From positions 1,639,369-1,703,368 of the forward strand of contig BCIM01000002.1 of NCBI GenBank assembly GCA_039545315.1: a stretch of 64,000 nt of DNA, in the 5' to 3' direction. How positions within the stretch are numbered: the stretch's first letter is position 1; every line of letters begins with the position of its first letter. The position numbers were made by a program, and so were the translations under genes. The stretch comes from Kondoa malvinella (lineage: Eukaryota > Basidiomycota > Agaricostilbomycetes > Agaricostilbales > Kondoaceae). Of this stretch, positions 23,472 to 36,100 are shown one piece after another. The notes under the pieces were generated by a model. The model searched no databases. It was not told where the DNA came from and saw nothing but the letters and a program-made list of their open reading frames with translations.

Positions 23472-25742
23472 TCAGTACGTCGGCAGTGCCATTGCGAAGA
23501 GCTGCAGCATCACATCAATCAGACTGACTGAAAGATACGAGACAAGAGACTGACCAGTAAGTAAAGGCTCAACATCCTGCTTCACAATCGCTTGCAAGTC
23601 CTGAGTTTGGGGTTCTTTGCTTCGCAATTCTGCAATGTAGCCGTCCAGCGTCGACAAGAGCGTCATGAAAGCTTCCAAGATTTTCGGTAATTCCTTTTGG
23701 ACCAGCCCAAACTTGTCTTCTGTCGTTGAGTGACACAATAAATCAGACAAGCCTACTCTGGAATAAGCTTCGGAGAATGTGTTTATCAGCAACGAGCGGA
23801 CCTTGCACAGCCAAGGCATCAATCTGCATATCCGGTATGGACCGTCTTACTCCCGCTGACACCAATTGCTCATTCAAACACAAGGCTACTTTCGAACCTT
23901 CTACTCTTGCTTTGATCTTTGCTGGAATCAAAGGCGCAACAGTATGCACCAGCACATGATGAATCACCGGTCCAATATCAGGAACAGGAGAAATGACAGG
24001 CTGGGTATCGAGTATAGGCTCTTGGTTCTGAGCAGGCGGGTTATTAGGTTGTTGTGGAGGAGCGGAATTTGATCGAAAGATGCTAGGGACGGAAGAAGGT
24101 GGTGGTGCGTTTTGTTGTTGTTGCTGTTGCTCTGGCATACGAGCTGTTGCTATCCGACTACGAGGTTGTGGGTCGGTCGGTGTACGAGCGTACTTGTCGA
24201 GAAAAGAAGGTTTAGCTGGTTTGATGATGCTTCCTGATTCGATGTTGATTTGGGAGAGCGGTGTTCTCTGAATTAGATTGCTGGGCCTACTAGCTGGCGC
24301 TTTTTGTTCTGGCACTTTCATCACTCCCCGACCTTGTAGCAAGCGATAAGATCGACCAAGTTGAACCAAGCAAGTCCTGGCAATGCTTTCAAAAGCGTGC
24401 GGCGTGGTTCTAATGTCGTTAAAGATGTTTTGTCTTCTGTCAGGGTCGTACTTGGCTATATGGGCAAGTTCGAGGTAGGCCAAATGCTGCTTGAGTCTGT
24501 CTGATGATTTCAAACCTTGCAGCAGGCTGTTGTTCGGCTGCAGTAATTCGGGACAGATGACGGTAAGCTGTAGTATTAACAAGTTAAGGTGGACCCCAGG
24601 GGATGTCTGAGGAACATACCCTTGTGCAGTATACATCAAAGAGGACATTGAGCAGATCCCAGCTTAAAGCAAGGAATGTCGTCAGAGCCGCCGTTCGCAA
24701 CAGAACAGAAAAGGAAATGCCCCAATGTCGATGTATGCCAGCAAAGTAAGGTCTGTGCTTCCGCATTAGTACCCAACAGAGATCGACGCTACTCTAAGGA
24801 CCGCACCTCAAGATGGTATTGTAAACGAGAGCTCTCAGGACCGGGCCTTTGAGTATAACCCAAGCGACTGGAAAGACAAGGTTGCACCCAAGAAGAAGTG
24901 GTGCTGTTCGAGTACTCGTCTTGCGCTTCCAGGCTTCTAGGCAAGTATCGGACAAATAGGTGATTTGAGGGTCTGTCGGGAAACGCAGAGGTTCAAAGGA
25001 GAAGATGCATTGCTGTATCGTGTAGGTGATAGTGAAGGTCAGACTTGCTGTAGCGAGGTAGGCTAGTCGAGGATTCAGTTGCCAGACTTTTCGTCTAGAT
25101 ATCGCATCAGCACCCAAGTCTTGTTTCATTCTGGTTAGACTTACCCCGAGGATAGCGTGACTTGATGGATCACTTGAAGATGAGCATTTGGCGAAGAGCT
25201 GATGGACAACTGCCACCAAGCGATAAAGAGGATCGCTGAAGACACAAGATAGGCAGCGCTTAGCAACCAAGTGTATTTCGCGGCTGGTATGCTGCTGAAG
25301 CGAGCCAAACGCGTTGAATGCAGCGGAGGTGCCAATTGTCGGGTAATGAATGTTTTGCGGACGTAGAGTAATGGTAGCAGGCCTATGAGAGCTATTGCGC
25401 TCCATGCTGGTGTAATGATCAAGAACTGCAGGACAAAAGACCAGAATGCTGAGAGAGTGGGCCAGATCAGTATTGAGAGGTACAGCAGTTTGATTGTAAC
25501 GCTTACGGGTGTCCAACAACAGCACAGGGTGAAAGGTCGCGAGGCATAACAATGGCCAAAGTATACAGCCAGCAGCTATAGACAGCCTTATCATTTGGCC
25601 TTTCAACTTGTCCTGTTACATATATAAGCCACGTCATTCCCCTGAGCTGAGCAGCGTTCACACGTACGCCCATGACAGTCTCATAAATTTGGTCTGATTT
25701 CGCTGGAGCGCTTGAAAAGGTGAAAGAGCTGCTTGAAGACAT
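23472..25742 (-). CDS. NDC1: Nuclear-pore and spindle-pole-body membrane protein Ndc1
   Basis: Ndc1 anchors nuclear pores (and in yeasts the spindle pole body) in the nuclear envelope. The first exon encodes a Ser-rich cytosolic start (MSSSSSFTFSSAPAKSDQIY). Hydrophobic segments follow: IAAGCILWPLLCLATF, LITPAWSAIALIGLLPLLYV, LLSAAYLVSSAILFIAWW, PRLYLATASLTF-like, and LLRTAALTTFLALSWDLLNV. The soluble C-terminal half contains the Ndc1 signature-type sequence LAYLELAHIAKYDPDRRQNI and IFNDIRTTPHAFESIARTCL, then a disordered part with six Gln, and a helical end. About 640 aa is typical for the family. Identity rests on these blocks and overall architecture. The last 27 bases of a possible tiny intron near the stop could equally be coding. 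Confidence 0.75.
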
Positions 25743-25875
25743 GGCTATTCTCTTCTTTCTACGTGTATATGTGTATGTAGTATGTGATTATCACAGCATT
25801 CGGGTATTTGCTGAGCTTCAAGAGCTCTGTCGTCGTTGTTCCCTTACCGCCATGCTGCTACAATAACTTGAAAGG

Positions 25876-26512
25876 ATGGATATCGACGGTGCTCCAGTCA
25901 CTTTTCAGCTGAGAGCACCGACTGCGAGTCCTCAAGGGCCAAAGAAGGGCAAGCGTCGTCGAAATTCGTTTGATGAAACAGATTTCGACATTCGAGCTGC
26001 TGTCAGTCGGTCTTAAGCAGCTCGTGCAGTGGTCAAAGCATGTATGCTTATGATATCCGACGCAGAAACGGCCCATCCTCTTCTTTGAACCTCAAACGCA
26101 GCAGCCTTATGTCTCATGGCAGCAACAAGCGAATCTACAGCCAGAGTACTCTCCTCAAGGTGACCTGAACGCTCTGAGCAACTTGCAATTAGCCAGTCAT
26201 CACAATTCTCCTCAAACAACCCCAGTCGAGTTAGATCATTCCCTTCCTCATCTCAGTCCAGCATTCGCGTCACACACTGCACAAGCATCAGAAGATATTG
26301 CTATGGATTCCCACCCTCATCAAGATCATTCGTCTCCATCGTATCAGCAACATCAACCAGCAGGTCAAACGAACAAGAAGAAGTTTTCCATGGGTTACAG
26401 AGCGGATTGTCAAAAGTGTCAGCAGCGGGTAGTGCGTTCAAGCTTCCTCCTGTCTTGTTCTGGTCTGGCTGAAAGTCTATTCCAGCCGGGGCATTGGGCG
26501 CATTTCGATTGA
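25876..26512 (+). CDS. Small conserved-tail fungal protein (171 aa)
   Basis: Three exons (25876-26001, 26066-26428, 26486-26512) give 171 residues. The N-terminus has a basic nuclear-localisation-like patch (PKKGKRRRNSFDE). The middle is disordered and rich in Gln, His, Ser and Pro. The C-terminus reads MGYRADCQKCQQR then PGHWAHFD, a CxxC-plus-PGH tail that I recognise from uncharacterised fungal proteins of similar layout, where only this end is conserved. The two Cys and His could bind zinc. Its role is unknown. The last exon is only 27 nt and supplies the conserved PGHWAHF, which supports the splice choice. Confidence 0.7.
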
Positions 26513-26847
26513 GCATCAATACGCATGGAGATACCATTTTTGTGGCATACCCAAGCTTCAGTAAGCATCTGTATACACCTCATGTTATATACACTGTCTG
26601 GTTTCGCCTAGCCCATGCTGCTCTGCTCTATCTCTCTCTATCAACTTCGGCATCCGTTCATTCTTTCTTCTCGAAACCTAGCACTCCGATACGCAAGATC
26701 TTTCATGGGCAAATACTGTGACCATTCGAAGGCACTCCTGATCATCGAGGCTAAGACTATCCCGTCTGCCTATCATACTGCGCATGATGACACGCTCGAT
26801 ACCGCAAGAACAGCTACTGGTTCAAACAGAGAGGCAGACCGATCTCT

Positions 26848-27888
26848 CTATCCATTGGTGACAAACAGCTCATACACTCGTACACCTTGCCAATCCTCCC
26901 TCTTCCAGCCAAGATACTGCTTTACAGCCTTGCCCAACCGAGCAGTCTTGATCTCCTTCTTCGTAAAGCCTTGCTCCTCGCTCCTCCTCCACCACTCCGC
27001 GATATTCAATTGGTCTCTTTCCTCTAGCGCAAGCAGGATCATCGGCGTTTTCTGTCCTTCTGCAAGAGCTTTGATTGTCCTCAAGAGCGGATCAAACAGA
27101 GCTTCGATGTAGACTGTATCTGTTGTGACGATCAAGTCGAAAGGTGGTCCAAGGGGTGTTGACCTTTGTAAGTCCTCTCCTGGTGCTGTATTCCATGTCC
27201 AACTCGATGGCTGAGTGAACCAATCCAACACTTTAGCTTCGAGGCGCGAAGGATGAGAGTGTCGATTCTTCTCGACGTTTCGTTCAAGTAGAGAGAAAGC
27301 TTCTGGTGAGTCGGTAGCTAGCACGTCATAGCCAAGGAATTGTAAAGTCAAAGCCAGAAGACCAATGCCGCCTGTTCATCGACTATGAGCTTAGGAACAA
27401 CACATTTACGCGGCACTCACTTCCTAGCTCTATCGCTCGCTTTGTCGGATTTGCAGACCGCGACGTGTGAGTGTATTGCAACCAAGCTGACAACTATTCG
27501 ACCCTCAGTATCAATCGCCATGGACTCTCAGACTACACACGACTTGTCCGCTCAGCCATAAAGTACTGCCTGTCGTGTTCTCAGACGCGTCATCCTGTTC
27601 CAAATAGACTTCTCTTCCGCTCAAATTTACTTTCAAACTTTTGACATGCTTTGATTCTGATGCTGGTAGCATGCAGCGTGACTTCTTGGTGTCCTTGTCT
27701 TGCCTCTGCTCTTTACGGCTTCTGCATTGCGCGTTTGGCTGTATCGAGGCAAATCTGTAGTTACTGTCAAAGGTCCTGATCACAATGGGTTCCGACGCTT
27801 TCTCGTTCAATCCCTGCGTAAGCGTAACGCAGACCGTGCTGATGTAGCTGTAGGGGAATGGGAAATGAACGCTTATCAACGAAGCCAT
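26848..27888 (-). CDS. METTL21/EFM-type protein lysine methyltransferase
   Basis: A class I SAM-dependent methyltransferase of the family that methylates lysines on translation factors and chaperones. Three exons on the complement. The N-terminal part has SLKVNLSGREVYLEQD, then GSTLWLSGQV joined to LSAWLQYTHT, the usual strand and tryptophan element before the core. SAM motif I is AIELGSGIGLLALTL (spanning an intron), followed by VLATDSPEAFSLLERNVEKN, the motif FDLIVTTDTVYIEALFDPLL (family DxxY) and the C-terminal strand. The first 80 residues (from MASLISVHF) are less certain; a later start is possible. Substrate cannot be told from sequence. Confidence 0.8.
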
Positions 27889-27967
27889 TCCCTTTGTTCA
27901 GTCTGATTCCCTCTCGCCGGGCACATCCCATGCTCTCCTTATCCTGCTTCTGTCAATTCTGTACCGC

Positions 27968-28867
27968 ATGAAGAGGGTCTCAAGCACATCGTCAGAGGGA
28001 TCAGCCGACTCATGGAACTCCATAACGCCAGTAGAGAATAACGTCTCGGCTCTTTCAACTGACAGTCCTGCTTTTGCGATCTTGCATGAAGAGAGCAAGC
28101 GACAGACGGCGTTACTGGAGCATATGTCAAAGCTGGCAGAAGAGTACGTCCGATGTTCGTCTACATCGACTTCTATTGAGTTCGATTTCAGTCAATTGAC
28201 TCTGCAGCATGAATTGGTCAAGCTAGCCAGATTCAAAACCGTAGGGGCAGCGCAGGTATGACTCGATTCACTGCGTAGAGGTCCTACTCACATGGCTGGC
28301 AGGCATACAATGCTCAGATGCTCGCTTCTTGCCGGACGGACACTGCTCAGCGATTTGTGCCGTTGAGAACGGTACCAAACAAGGATGGCTTGCTACCTTC
28401 TGCTGTGCCAGTGGGTCGTGACCCGGGCTGATTTCGCAACGCTCATTTCTGACAGGAATTACCGCTCATCACTTCTGGACAAGCTTTGCTGAGCATGGAT
28501 CAGAACGCGCTATCGATCTACCTTGAGTTCTATCGTATACCGTACCCAACAGTGTATCTGGCTCCGACTGCAGATCGGAAAGCAGGTCTGTGCAGATATG
28601 TGCTAGCAAGGCATTTGGGATGTCACGGTATTGCAGGAAACGCAGCGGCAGAATTTGGGGGATCAGACGACTTCGTCTAACAGCGTGATAGGGATACTAG
28701 TGCATTGCAATCCTTTGTCGTCCAGTCTTATCTTCACAGCGGGCTCGAGTTTGACACGACCGACATTTATCTCTCTGATGTCAAATTTAGTCAAAATAAC
28801 AGATACTGAGAGTAAACGTACGGAGGATGTAGCTGAAGAAGAAGCTGAGTCAGCAGAGGCAGACTAA
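27968..28867 (+). CDS. Unrecognised protein
   Basis: Starts MKRVSSTSSEGSADSW, with a helical segment (ILHEESKRQTALLEHMSKLA) and a conserved-looking middle (YNAQMLASCRTDTAQRFVPL; SIYLEFYRIPYPTVYLAP). Introns fit at about 28258-28303 and 28410-28455. The 3' end has two possible forms. Without further splicing it stops at 28680. With a 37-nt intron (GTGCTA...TTGCAG, about 28600-28636) it continues to 28867 and ends in an acidic tail EEEAESAEAD. I prefer the longer form because its composition is protein-like. No known domain is visible. It converges with the DUF4267 gene with 16 bp between stops. Confidence 0.5.
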
Positions 28868-28883
28868 CGAGGGCGGCGACTTA

Positions 28884-29711
28884 CTACGAGAACAAGGACG
28901 AAACAGCGGCGAAACCACTGAAAAAAATACATTAGTGACCACAAAAGTTTGAAAATGGCTCGTGCTCACCCGACGGCGGTTGCGGTCTCGCGGCTGAGGT
29001 TGCCTTCTACGAACCCGAATACAACAGCGGCGATGTCGAGCAAACCTGGCCAGATCAAATGAGAAATGGTGAATCCGATGACGAGACTTTGATTTACCGT
29101 TGATGGCAGTCATCTGTACAATGCGCTCGACGATCATGGGGTTGGTGTCACGGAGAAGGAGACCCATGGCAACATCTCTAACGGCGAAGAGACGGATGGC
29201 CAAAGTCTATCGGCCAAATCAGTGTTTGACGAAATGGTCGAAGAACAACGCACGAGCTCTTCAGGGGAGCCGTTCTTGACTGAGGTAGTGGAAGCGGTGG
29301 CAGAGGAGCCGGCGAGAGTTCGGTTAGAGAAGCTATACGGAACAAATCGCTTAGGACATGTTCTGACGTGTTAAATGCCAATCGCAGCTCACCCGAAGAA
29401 ACGCTGGCTGAGGAAAGCAGGGGCGAAGAAGCCTAAGAAGAAGAAGGGGGAAAGGCAGAGACGATTAGGCCGGTAGAACACGGCATTCTGGCCAAATTAC
29501 CTGCAGTTCCCATCGCCAATCGAGTCAAAGACAAGATGTTGACTGCACCGGGAGAAGTGAGACAGTCAGTGAGAACATGGCAGCACAGCGCAGTGAAATA
29601 CTTTGAGTGCTTGAAGCTGTGGTGCTACGGAATTCAAAAGTTCAAGCATGAGTATGTTGTTCACCCGCACATTAAATGGGTGCAGCAGACTCACGTGAGG
29701 AGAGACGACAT
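28884..29711 (-). CDS. DUF4267-type small integral membrane protein
   Basis: Reading the complement and splicing gives LTRLAMGTAGFFAPAFLSQRFFG, then a linker, then LAIRLFAVRDVAMGLLLRD, IVQMTAINGLLDIAAVVFGF, and a final helix with GFAAVSSLFS-stop. Four hydrophobic segments and the RxFAVRDxxxGLLLRD pattern match the DUF4267 family of fungal membrane proteins with no known function. Introns end TTCTTAG, GTATAG, CCGATAG, GGCCAG and TTTCAG. The start is probably MSSLLT at 29709-29711, giving a 17-nt first exon, but the next junction (near 29540-29560) does not close perfectly in phase. The opposite strand is also open over much of this length and looks acidic, but it breaks frame three times. Confidence 0.65.
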
Positions 29712-29990
29712 GTTTGCTGTATTGAATCGAGCGGTAAGATCGTTGCGTGAAAGCAGGTGGGGAGGCTTGAGCGAAGGCGAGTGCAGGGTAATTTCAGTTT
29801 CTAACCCAAGGCAGACGTCATCGGGTCTCTCAAAAAGCCCTATCAATGCAATGCTGTCTACGGTCCAGTGTGGTTATATACATGTGATCTGACGAATTTG
29901 ACAAGTCGAACCTTTGCTTCAAGACTGAGGCATCTTACTGTCATGACCAATTTGATCAGACGTCACTCTCGAAACAGCGGAGAGTATCAC

Positions 29991-32746
29991 TCACTTTTGT
30001 GCCAGTAGCGCGAAGACACCCCCAACGACAGGACGACCAACGAATGCGGTTGATGAACCACTGTAGAAAGATCAGCTGTGCAAAAAGCATCGCACAGAAA
30101 CTTACTCGATCTGATACATCTGATGGCATCTGTCAGAGATCGCTCTTGCGCAGACTTCTGGAAGACTCACATCTGGAAGTGCTTGAGCTGCACACAAAGG
30201 ATAAGCAGAATCGCTGTAGACGACACTAGTTGACATACAGATCGATCCGAGCTCCAAGTAGCTATACAGCCCATCGATAAACAGGTCTCGAGCTGTTGTA
30301 TTTGTCGAGGCTAGCGCTGCTGCCATTTGAATTTCCCAATCGCTTTTGACGTTGGCGTTCCGACTATCCAGAGGGACGCCGTATTGAGATGCTATTGAAC
30401 CGTACCATCTAGCCTGTGTCTCGTAGAGCGACTCTGGGAACAGCGAATAGCCAAAGAGGACATCTGGATACAGGTTGTACAGCGTTGACCAGGTTTCGTC
30501 CGGCTGGTCAAAGGCCAGCTTGAGATGTGAGCCATCGGTAGACAAGCCTTCCACGATAAGGTGGTTGCTGTAGTTTTGCGCAATGTTCTGTACATAAACA
30601 GTGTCAGTGAGCATGAACGTCATTGAAGGTAGAACGCACAAGATAATTTGTTGCATCGTCGGCCCGTCCGAGTCGACTAGCAATGTCTGACATGCATCTA
30701 AGCCCGAGCGTGCCCTTCGCTGCCAGATTCGTTTGATTGGCCAAAGAGCCCTGCGAGAATGTCAGAGCCTCGTTCTTTTGTGCCAGATACGGCATACCTG
30801 GAAGTCATCGGTAGAAGCTGTGTAAAGATGTTTCAGAAGACTGGGCGATGAAAAAACTGGACTTGCTAACCTTGCTGCCTAGGATAGTACGAGTCTTCTA
30901 CGAGATAGTCCGCCCAGCCCTTCAGTACCTCGTAATACTGCTCGAGCTGGCTGTTGTCATTGGCTGCACGAGCATATGCCATGGCCATGATCAAGCTATT
31001 GCCTGACTCTTCGGTGTAATAAGCTGGATCGCTACCATCGGGATGACCAGTCGCGTTAGGATAGGCCCACTGCAATCGCGATCAGTATGATAAAGTCATG
31101 GAGCTGCCCAGCTGACACCTAGATTGTGAGATGCCCAAGCATGCGGATACACTCCGGTTGCCGTGAAGCGCAGTAACGGTTCAAGGAGGTAGCCGACGAA
31201 GTTCTCGTCGTAGTACAGGAAGAATCTGTAAAAGGCGGTAAGCATTCGGAATTGGCCCTCAATGGACGAGCTCACGGTATTGACGGGTAGATGACATCCA
31301 ATGTCTGGATATAGTTGGAGGTAGCGATCTCCTGCAGCAAGATATTAGCTGCCGGATTGCTACGAGGTTCTGTCGGACCTTTGCAAAGACCATAACGTCA
31401 GAAGTATTGTAATTGCCCTCAGCATCCAACCCAATACTGATTTCGATCCCGCCAAAGACTTGTCTGGCTGCTAGCGCACACAAAGCAGCGTACTTTTCGC
31501 CAGCCAGACCAATAGCTGTGTCTTGAACTCCAAGGTCGAATGTATTACTGATGCGAAGACTTTCGCTGTAGTCTTCATAGAAGTATGACAAGGACGAGTT
31601 CAGCGAAGGGTATTGTTCCATGAAGTACAGTTCTCGGTTTGAGTTCGCGCTTGGCGAAGCAGTCCAGTTGATAGCAGGGCTGTGATAGCTTCCAACGACA
31701 AAGACGACTGCTTCAGATGGTGTCGATGATACACTCCCCAAGTCTCTTGCAAAAGCAAAGACAGGCTCGTCATCGTCAATCTGTCGAAAAGCGGTATCTT
31801 GTTGATTGTCCAGTGCTCGATTTGCGACAAAGCTATCTCGGACTGAACGAGAGCCTCCAGTCTTGTAAGTAGTGGAGTTGGTCTTCACAACAACACTCAG
31901 TCATTGCTTATGTAGTGAGACTGGCAACTTACCTGATTCGTCGCGTAAACTACTGTAGCATCTCTAGAGTAGTCTTGTATTTCTGCATAAGATATCTTCT
32001 CCAATAGCGATGCCTCATGTACATATAGACCGCTGTCGCAGAGCTGTGTTGTCCACGAGACGTTCTGAGTCGTATCTGCGCCTGACAGCCATTCAGATCC
32101 TATGTCTGTGTATATCTGGACGTCGTGATTCTGTCCATCGATGGAAGTAGCTGTTATCGACAAGTAGCTATATGCTGTGCAAACTGTTAAAAGTCGACAG
32201 CTCATTAGGCTGAAGAGCTCACGCATGGATTGTCGCGTCAGGTCTTTGGGTGTAATAGGCGACAGAAATTCTACTGTCAGATCCACAGTACCAGCTCGCA
32301 TGATGAAGATGGACTGAGAGGCAGTAAACTGAAAACCTCCGTCACCTTCTGCGTCAGCGATGCAGAGAAGAGACTTGCGTTTACTGATTGCTGTTCTGCC
32401 TTACCAGGTATGCATAGACCCGGCGTGCCCATGAATGTATAGGGCTGCCCATCAATCAAAGCTCCTCCGCACCAGGGAACTAGGACATCATGAGCCAGAA
32501 GCACATGACCTTCCAGCTTGACACACGGTAGTTTCCATTCCAAAAGCTCGCCCATTGCGAGCTCAAGTCTCCAAGCTGGTCGTCCGTACCGGCAGGAAGA
32601 TATGCGGCAAGATAAGGCGACCTGACGGCCAGAGGGATTGCGGTTGGTACGAAGGGACTGGCTGTCCAATTGATGCTTTGGGAGGTCACAGAGCAGCTGA
32701 GCAGCCCCAAGGACAGCAGGAGTGTCTTTGCAGGCGACCCAAACAT
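29991..32746 (-). CDS. Secreted glutaminase A (GtaA family)
   Basis: Extracellular enzymes of this fungal family hydrolyse glutamine to glutamate and ammonia. A signal peptide is clear (MFGSPAKTLLLSLGLLSCSV), followed by the family start SPFVPTAIPLAVRSPYLAAYL and SQWASFWNGN, the DGQPYTFMGTPG block, DGQNHDVQIYTDIGSEWLSG, the DUF4965-like segment (LALAARQVFGGIEIS-type: CALAARQVFGGIEISIGLD), EESGNSLIMAMAYARAAND with GWADYLVEDSYYPRQQ, NLAAKGTLGLRCMSDIA, and the end GRPVVGGVFALLAQK. About nine exons. Full-length by comparison with the family (about 700-800 aa). The upstream 360 bases to the next gene contain no supported feature. Confidence 0.85.
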
Positions 32747-33106
32747 GAAGGCAAATGATCTTGAACCTTGAAACAGCTCCAGAGCAGAACAAAGCGACAC
32801 TTCAGTAGGCAACGAATCGCAGAGTTGGGACAAGTATGGTATATTGCAGAGCATCAAGTAGCTGGATTTGGCAGGGACAGGCACATTAGCCAAATCTGGG
32901 GCAAGTCATGGCTGGCTAGTCACAAGAATCGTCATTGCAGGTCTTCTTGGGAAGTATAATCTGCCAGGTGTCAAAGCAAGGTATGGACAACAGACATGGC
33001 GTCCTCTATTGGAATGCATGACGGGACACAGACTAAGTACAAACCACAAAAAAACGACCCAGACGACCAGAAGCGAAGCGAAGCGGAACCAGACGGCGAC
33101 AGCTTG
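32747..33106. other. Spacer between glutaminase 5' end and eEF3 3' end
   Basis: Both neighbours lie on the minus strand, so this 360-base stretch holds the eEF3 3' untranslated region and the glutaminase promoter. An in-frame ATG 49 codons upstream of the chosen glutaminase start exists (32891-32893), but using it would bury the signal peptide. Nothing else is seen. Confidence 0.4.
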
Positions 33107-36100
33107 TTATAGCTCTTCGTCGGTGAATACCTCCTCGCCTCTCTTTCTGCGCATCATACGGTCCTTCTTTGCTTTACGTGCTTCGGATGATGTGAGCTTC
33201 TTGGCCTTTTTGCTGGCCTCGACTAAAACGAAACGACGTCAGCATTAGCATTCGCCTGATAGAGAAATGGGACATACTCTTGTTGCCCATAGCATCGAAC
33301 TTGTCCTCTTCATCTTCCTTGCCCTTGTCAATACGAGCACCAGATCCCTGACCTTCGACCCAGTTGTGGCCAGAAGCAACAAGATGACCATCCTACGAAG
33401 CAAAAACATGAGCAGATGCGCTGCGCCGCAGAGCTATAGGCATACCTTCATCGCCCAGGTTTCCTGGCAAATAGACTCGGAGAATTCCTGGTTGTGCGTT
33501 ATGACCAGCACACCACCCTCGAAACTCTTGAGTGCCTCAATGAGCGCGGCAAGGGATTCACGGTCGAGATAGTTGGTTGGCTCGTCGAGGATGACAACGT
33601 GAGGACGACGCCATGTTGCGGCACCAAGAACGACCTTGACCTGAAGCAGAAGCCGATCAGCTAGAGTTTCAAGACCAGATCAAGTCACTGACCTTCTGTC
33701 CACCTGACAGACCACGCATGGTGTTGTGGGTAACGAATTCCGACTCAAGACCAAAGTCGGCAAAGTGCTGTTCGACTTCCTTTCGGACCAAAGGACGCAT
33801 GAGACCAAGACGCTGAGCTTCCTTGGTGTCGAGTGCGATGACCTTCTTCTCGAAACCACGACGGATGAGGTCGTCTCTTGGTAGCCAGATGTTCTCGGAC
33901 GACTAATAAAAGCGTGAGCGAGAAAAGATGCATCAAGAAGATGCAACTGACGGAAAGCGCCTTGAACGAGACTTCGTATTCGTAGGACTGCTTGAGCTTC
34001 TTACGGGCTAGGATTTCGTCGATGATTCGCTCTAAAACACGCAAACATGAGCAAATTAAACTCGCTGCTAAGGAGGCTTCACTTACTCTGGCCTTCGATG
34101 ACGATGTTGGCACCTTCCTTCATTGCCTTCTCTTCCTCAGCGGTGATCTGCCTGTTGGCCTTGCTGAGTTCTTCGATATCTTCACCAGTCTGGTATCGCT
34201 GGAGAAGGTATTCGAGAGGAGTGCTGTCGAGATGGTGGCTAAATGGAGGTCAGCCTCTGGTCATGCGTTCATGGAAAGTGACCTACTCAATGTGGTGGAA
34301 AGCGTGTTGAGCGACGTAACCAATGACCAAGTTGGGGTGCTTCCAGACTTCACCACCCATGTTTGGCTCAGTCTCACCGACAAGAAGCTTGACAAGGGTA
34401 GATTTGCCTGAACCGTTGGGTCCGAGGACGGCAACACGAGAAGATAGAGAGACTTGAAGGGTAATGTCGTAAAGCTGTTGAACCTTGGAAGTTGGGTACT
34501 GGAAGTTGACGTGTCGCATCTTCATCTGTATATGACATCCAGCTGTCAGCAAAGGGAGCCGATGCAGATGCTAGAGCTACATACGATCGACTTCTCCTTG
34601 GTCTTGACACCATCGAGAAGAGGTGGGTTAGGCAGCTTGAACTGGTATTCTTCAGCTGGGTTCAGCTCGTAGTAGGCCTTCGCTTCAGGCACAGCCTTGA
34701 CGAATGCCTCGAGATTACCGCGGTACCTCTTAATTTTGAAACGGTTCAAGTGAAGAATGTCGGTGACGGTAGTGTTCAAGAAGCCAGAGTCGTGCGAGAC
34801 GATGATTGAGGTACAGGTGGTGAGCCTGAGAAACACTGTCAGGTCTGTGTAGTTGCTTAGTCTATGACACTCACGACTTGAGGTAGTCAATCAACCAAGC
34901 GACGTTGAGGACGTCCAAGTGCTGAACATCGCGAGTCAGCCAAGTTCTCGTGCTCCACTGAAGCAGCTTACGTTGGTTGGCTCGTCCAAGAGCAAGATAT
35001 CGGCCTTGAAGAGGATAGCACGAGCCAAAGCCAACTTCATCTTCCATCCACCTGAAAGACCACCAATTGGGTCACCTTGACGAGCCTCGGAGAAACCGAC
35101 GCTGGCAAGAGTCTCGCGGACTTCCTGTTCTGGTGCTTGGATACGCTTGTCCTGCAAGATCCAGGTAGCGATAGGGATTTCGGCCTCAGAACCGTCAATG
35201 TCTGTATTATTATGTTCAGCTCATCATGCCTCGATGAGAGATGGAATGACAAACCGTGCTCGACGTAGAAAGTCCTGACTTCGTCTGGGCTGGGGAAACC
35301 TTCCACCTGCCCATTATGTATGGCACGCATAAGCGTGGATTTCCCTGACCCGTTCCGTCCACAAAGACCATAGCGGTGACCACGCTTGAGGCGCATGGTA
35401 GCGGTGTTCAACAGAATCTTGGCACCGTAGGCCAATGAGAAGGTACAGTTGCAAAGATCTTCACCTTCCTCTTCGTCATCGAGGGTGTCGACGGCTTCAC
35501 CAACTTCCTTGGCGCATGCTTCGAGGAGGTCTTTGACGATAGGCTGGGCGAGAGAAGCGTCTTGTGCTACGCCGAGGGTGACGTAGCGGACAAGGGCTGC
35601 CTCCCATTCGGGAAGCTCATAGTTGCGGACATTGCAGAGGTTAGCGGCTAGCTGAGAGATGTAGATAACGAGCGGAGAGGTCTCTGTAAGACCGGTGGTG
35701 GGGTTTTGCTTCTTGACTGCCTTGATGAAGTTCTTGGCAACCACAGAAACGTCTTCGACACGTGGAGGTGGCATGTTGCTGCCATCGCCTTCGACCTTTG
35801 CGACTTCTTGGAGGGTCTTGATAGCACGGGCAACGACACCACGGGCTTCAGGGTCGGCAACTTGCTCCTCGAGCTTGATGAGACCGGGCAGAAGCTTGGG
35901 TACGAAAGGTCGGACGGTGTGCTCATTGTCGACAAGCTTGGTCATGTTGTCCTGCGAGCGTTTATAAGAGACCAGTCTCGAGGCAATTACAGGAGACTTA
36001 CAATAATGACAGCAAGCTTTCTTCGCGTTGCGGTAAGACGCTCATTGAGACCACGGGCAAGAAGAGGAGCCATGAGGGCTAGAGTCGGCGAGTCGACCTC

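Noticed and set aside
24090..24125. CAG/CTG trinucleotide repeat as a microsatellite of note
   Set aside because: It encodes only six Gln in the disordered tail of Ndc1, ordinary for a fungal low-complexity region.
28867..29892. A plus-strand acidic gene ending in the frame 29536-29892
   Set aside because: It needs at least three frameshifts and contains an in-frame TAA, whereas the minus strand splices cleanly into a DUF4267 membrane protein with good GT-AG introns.
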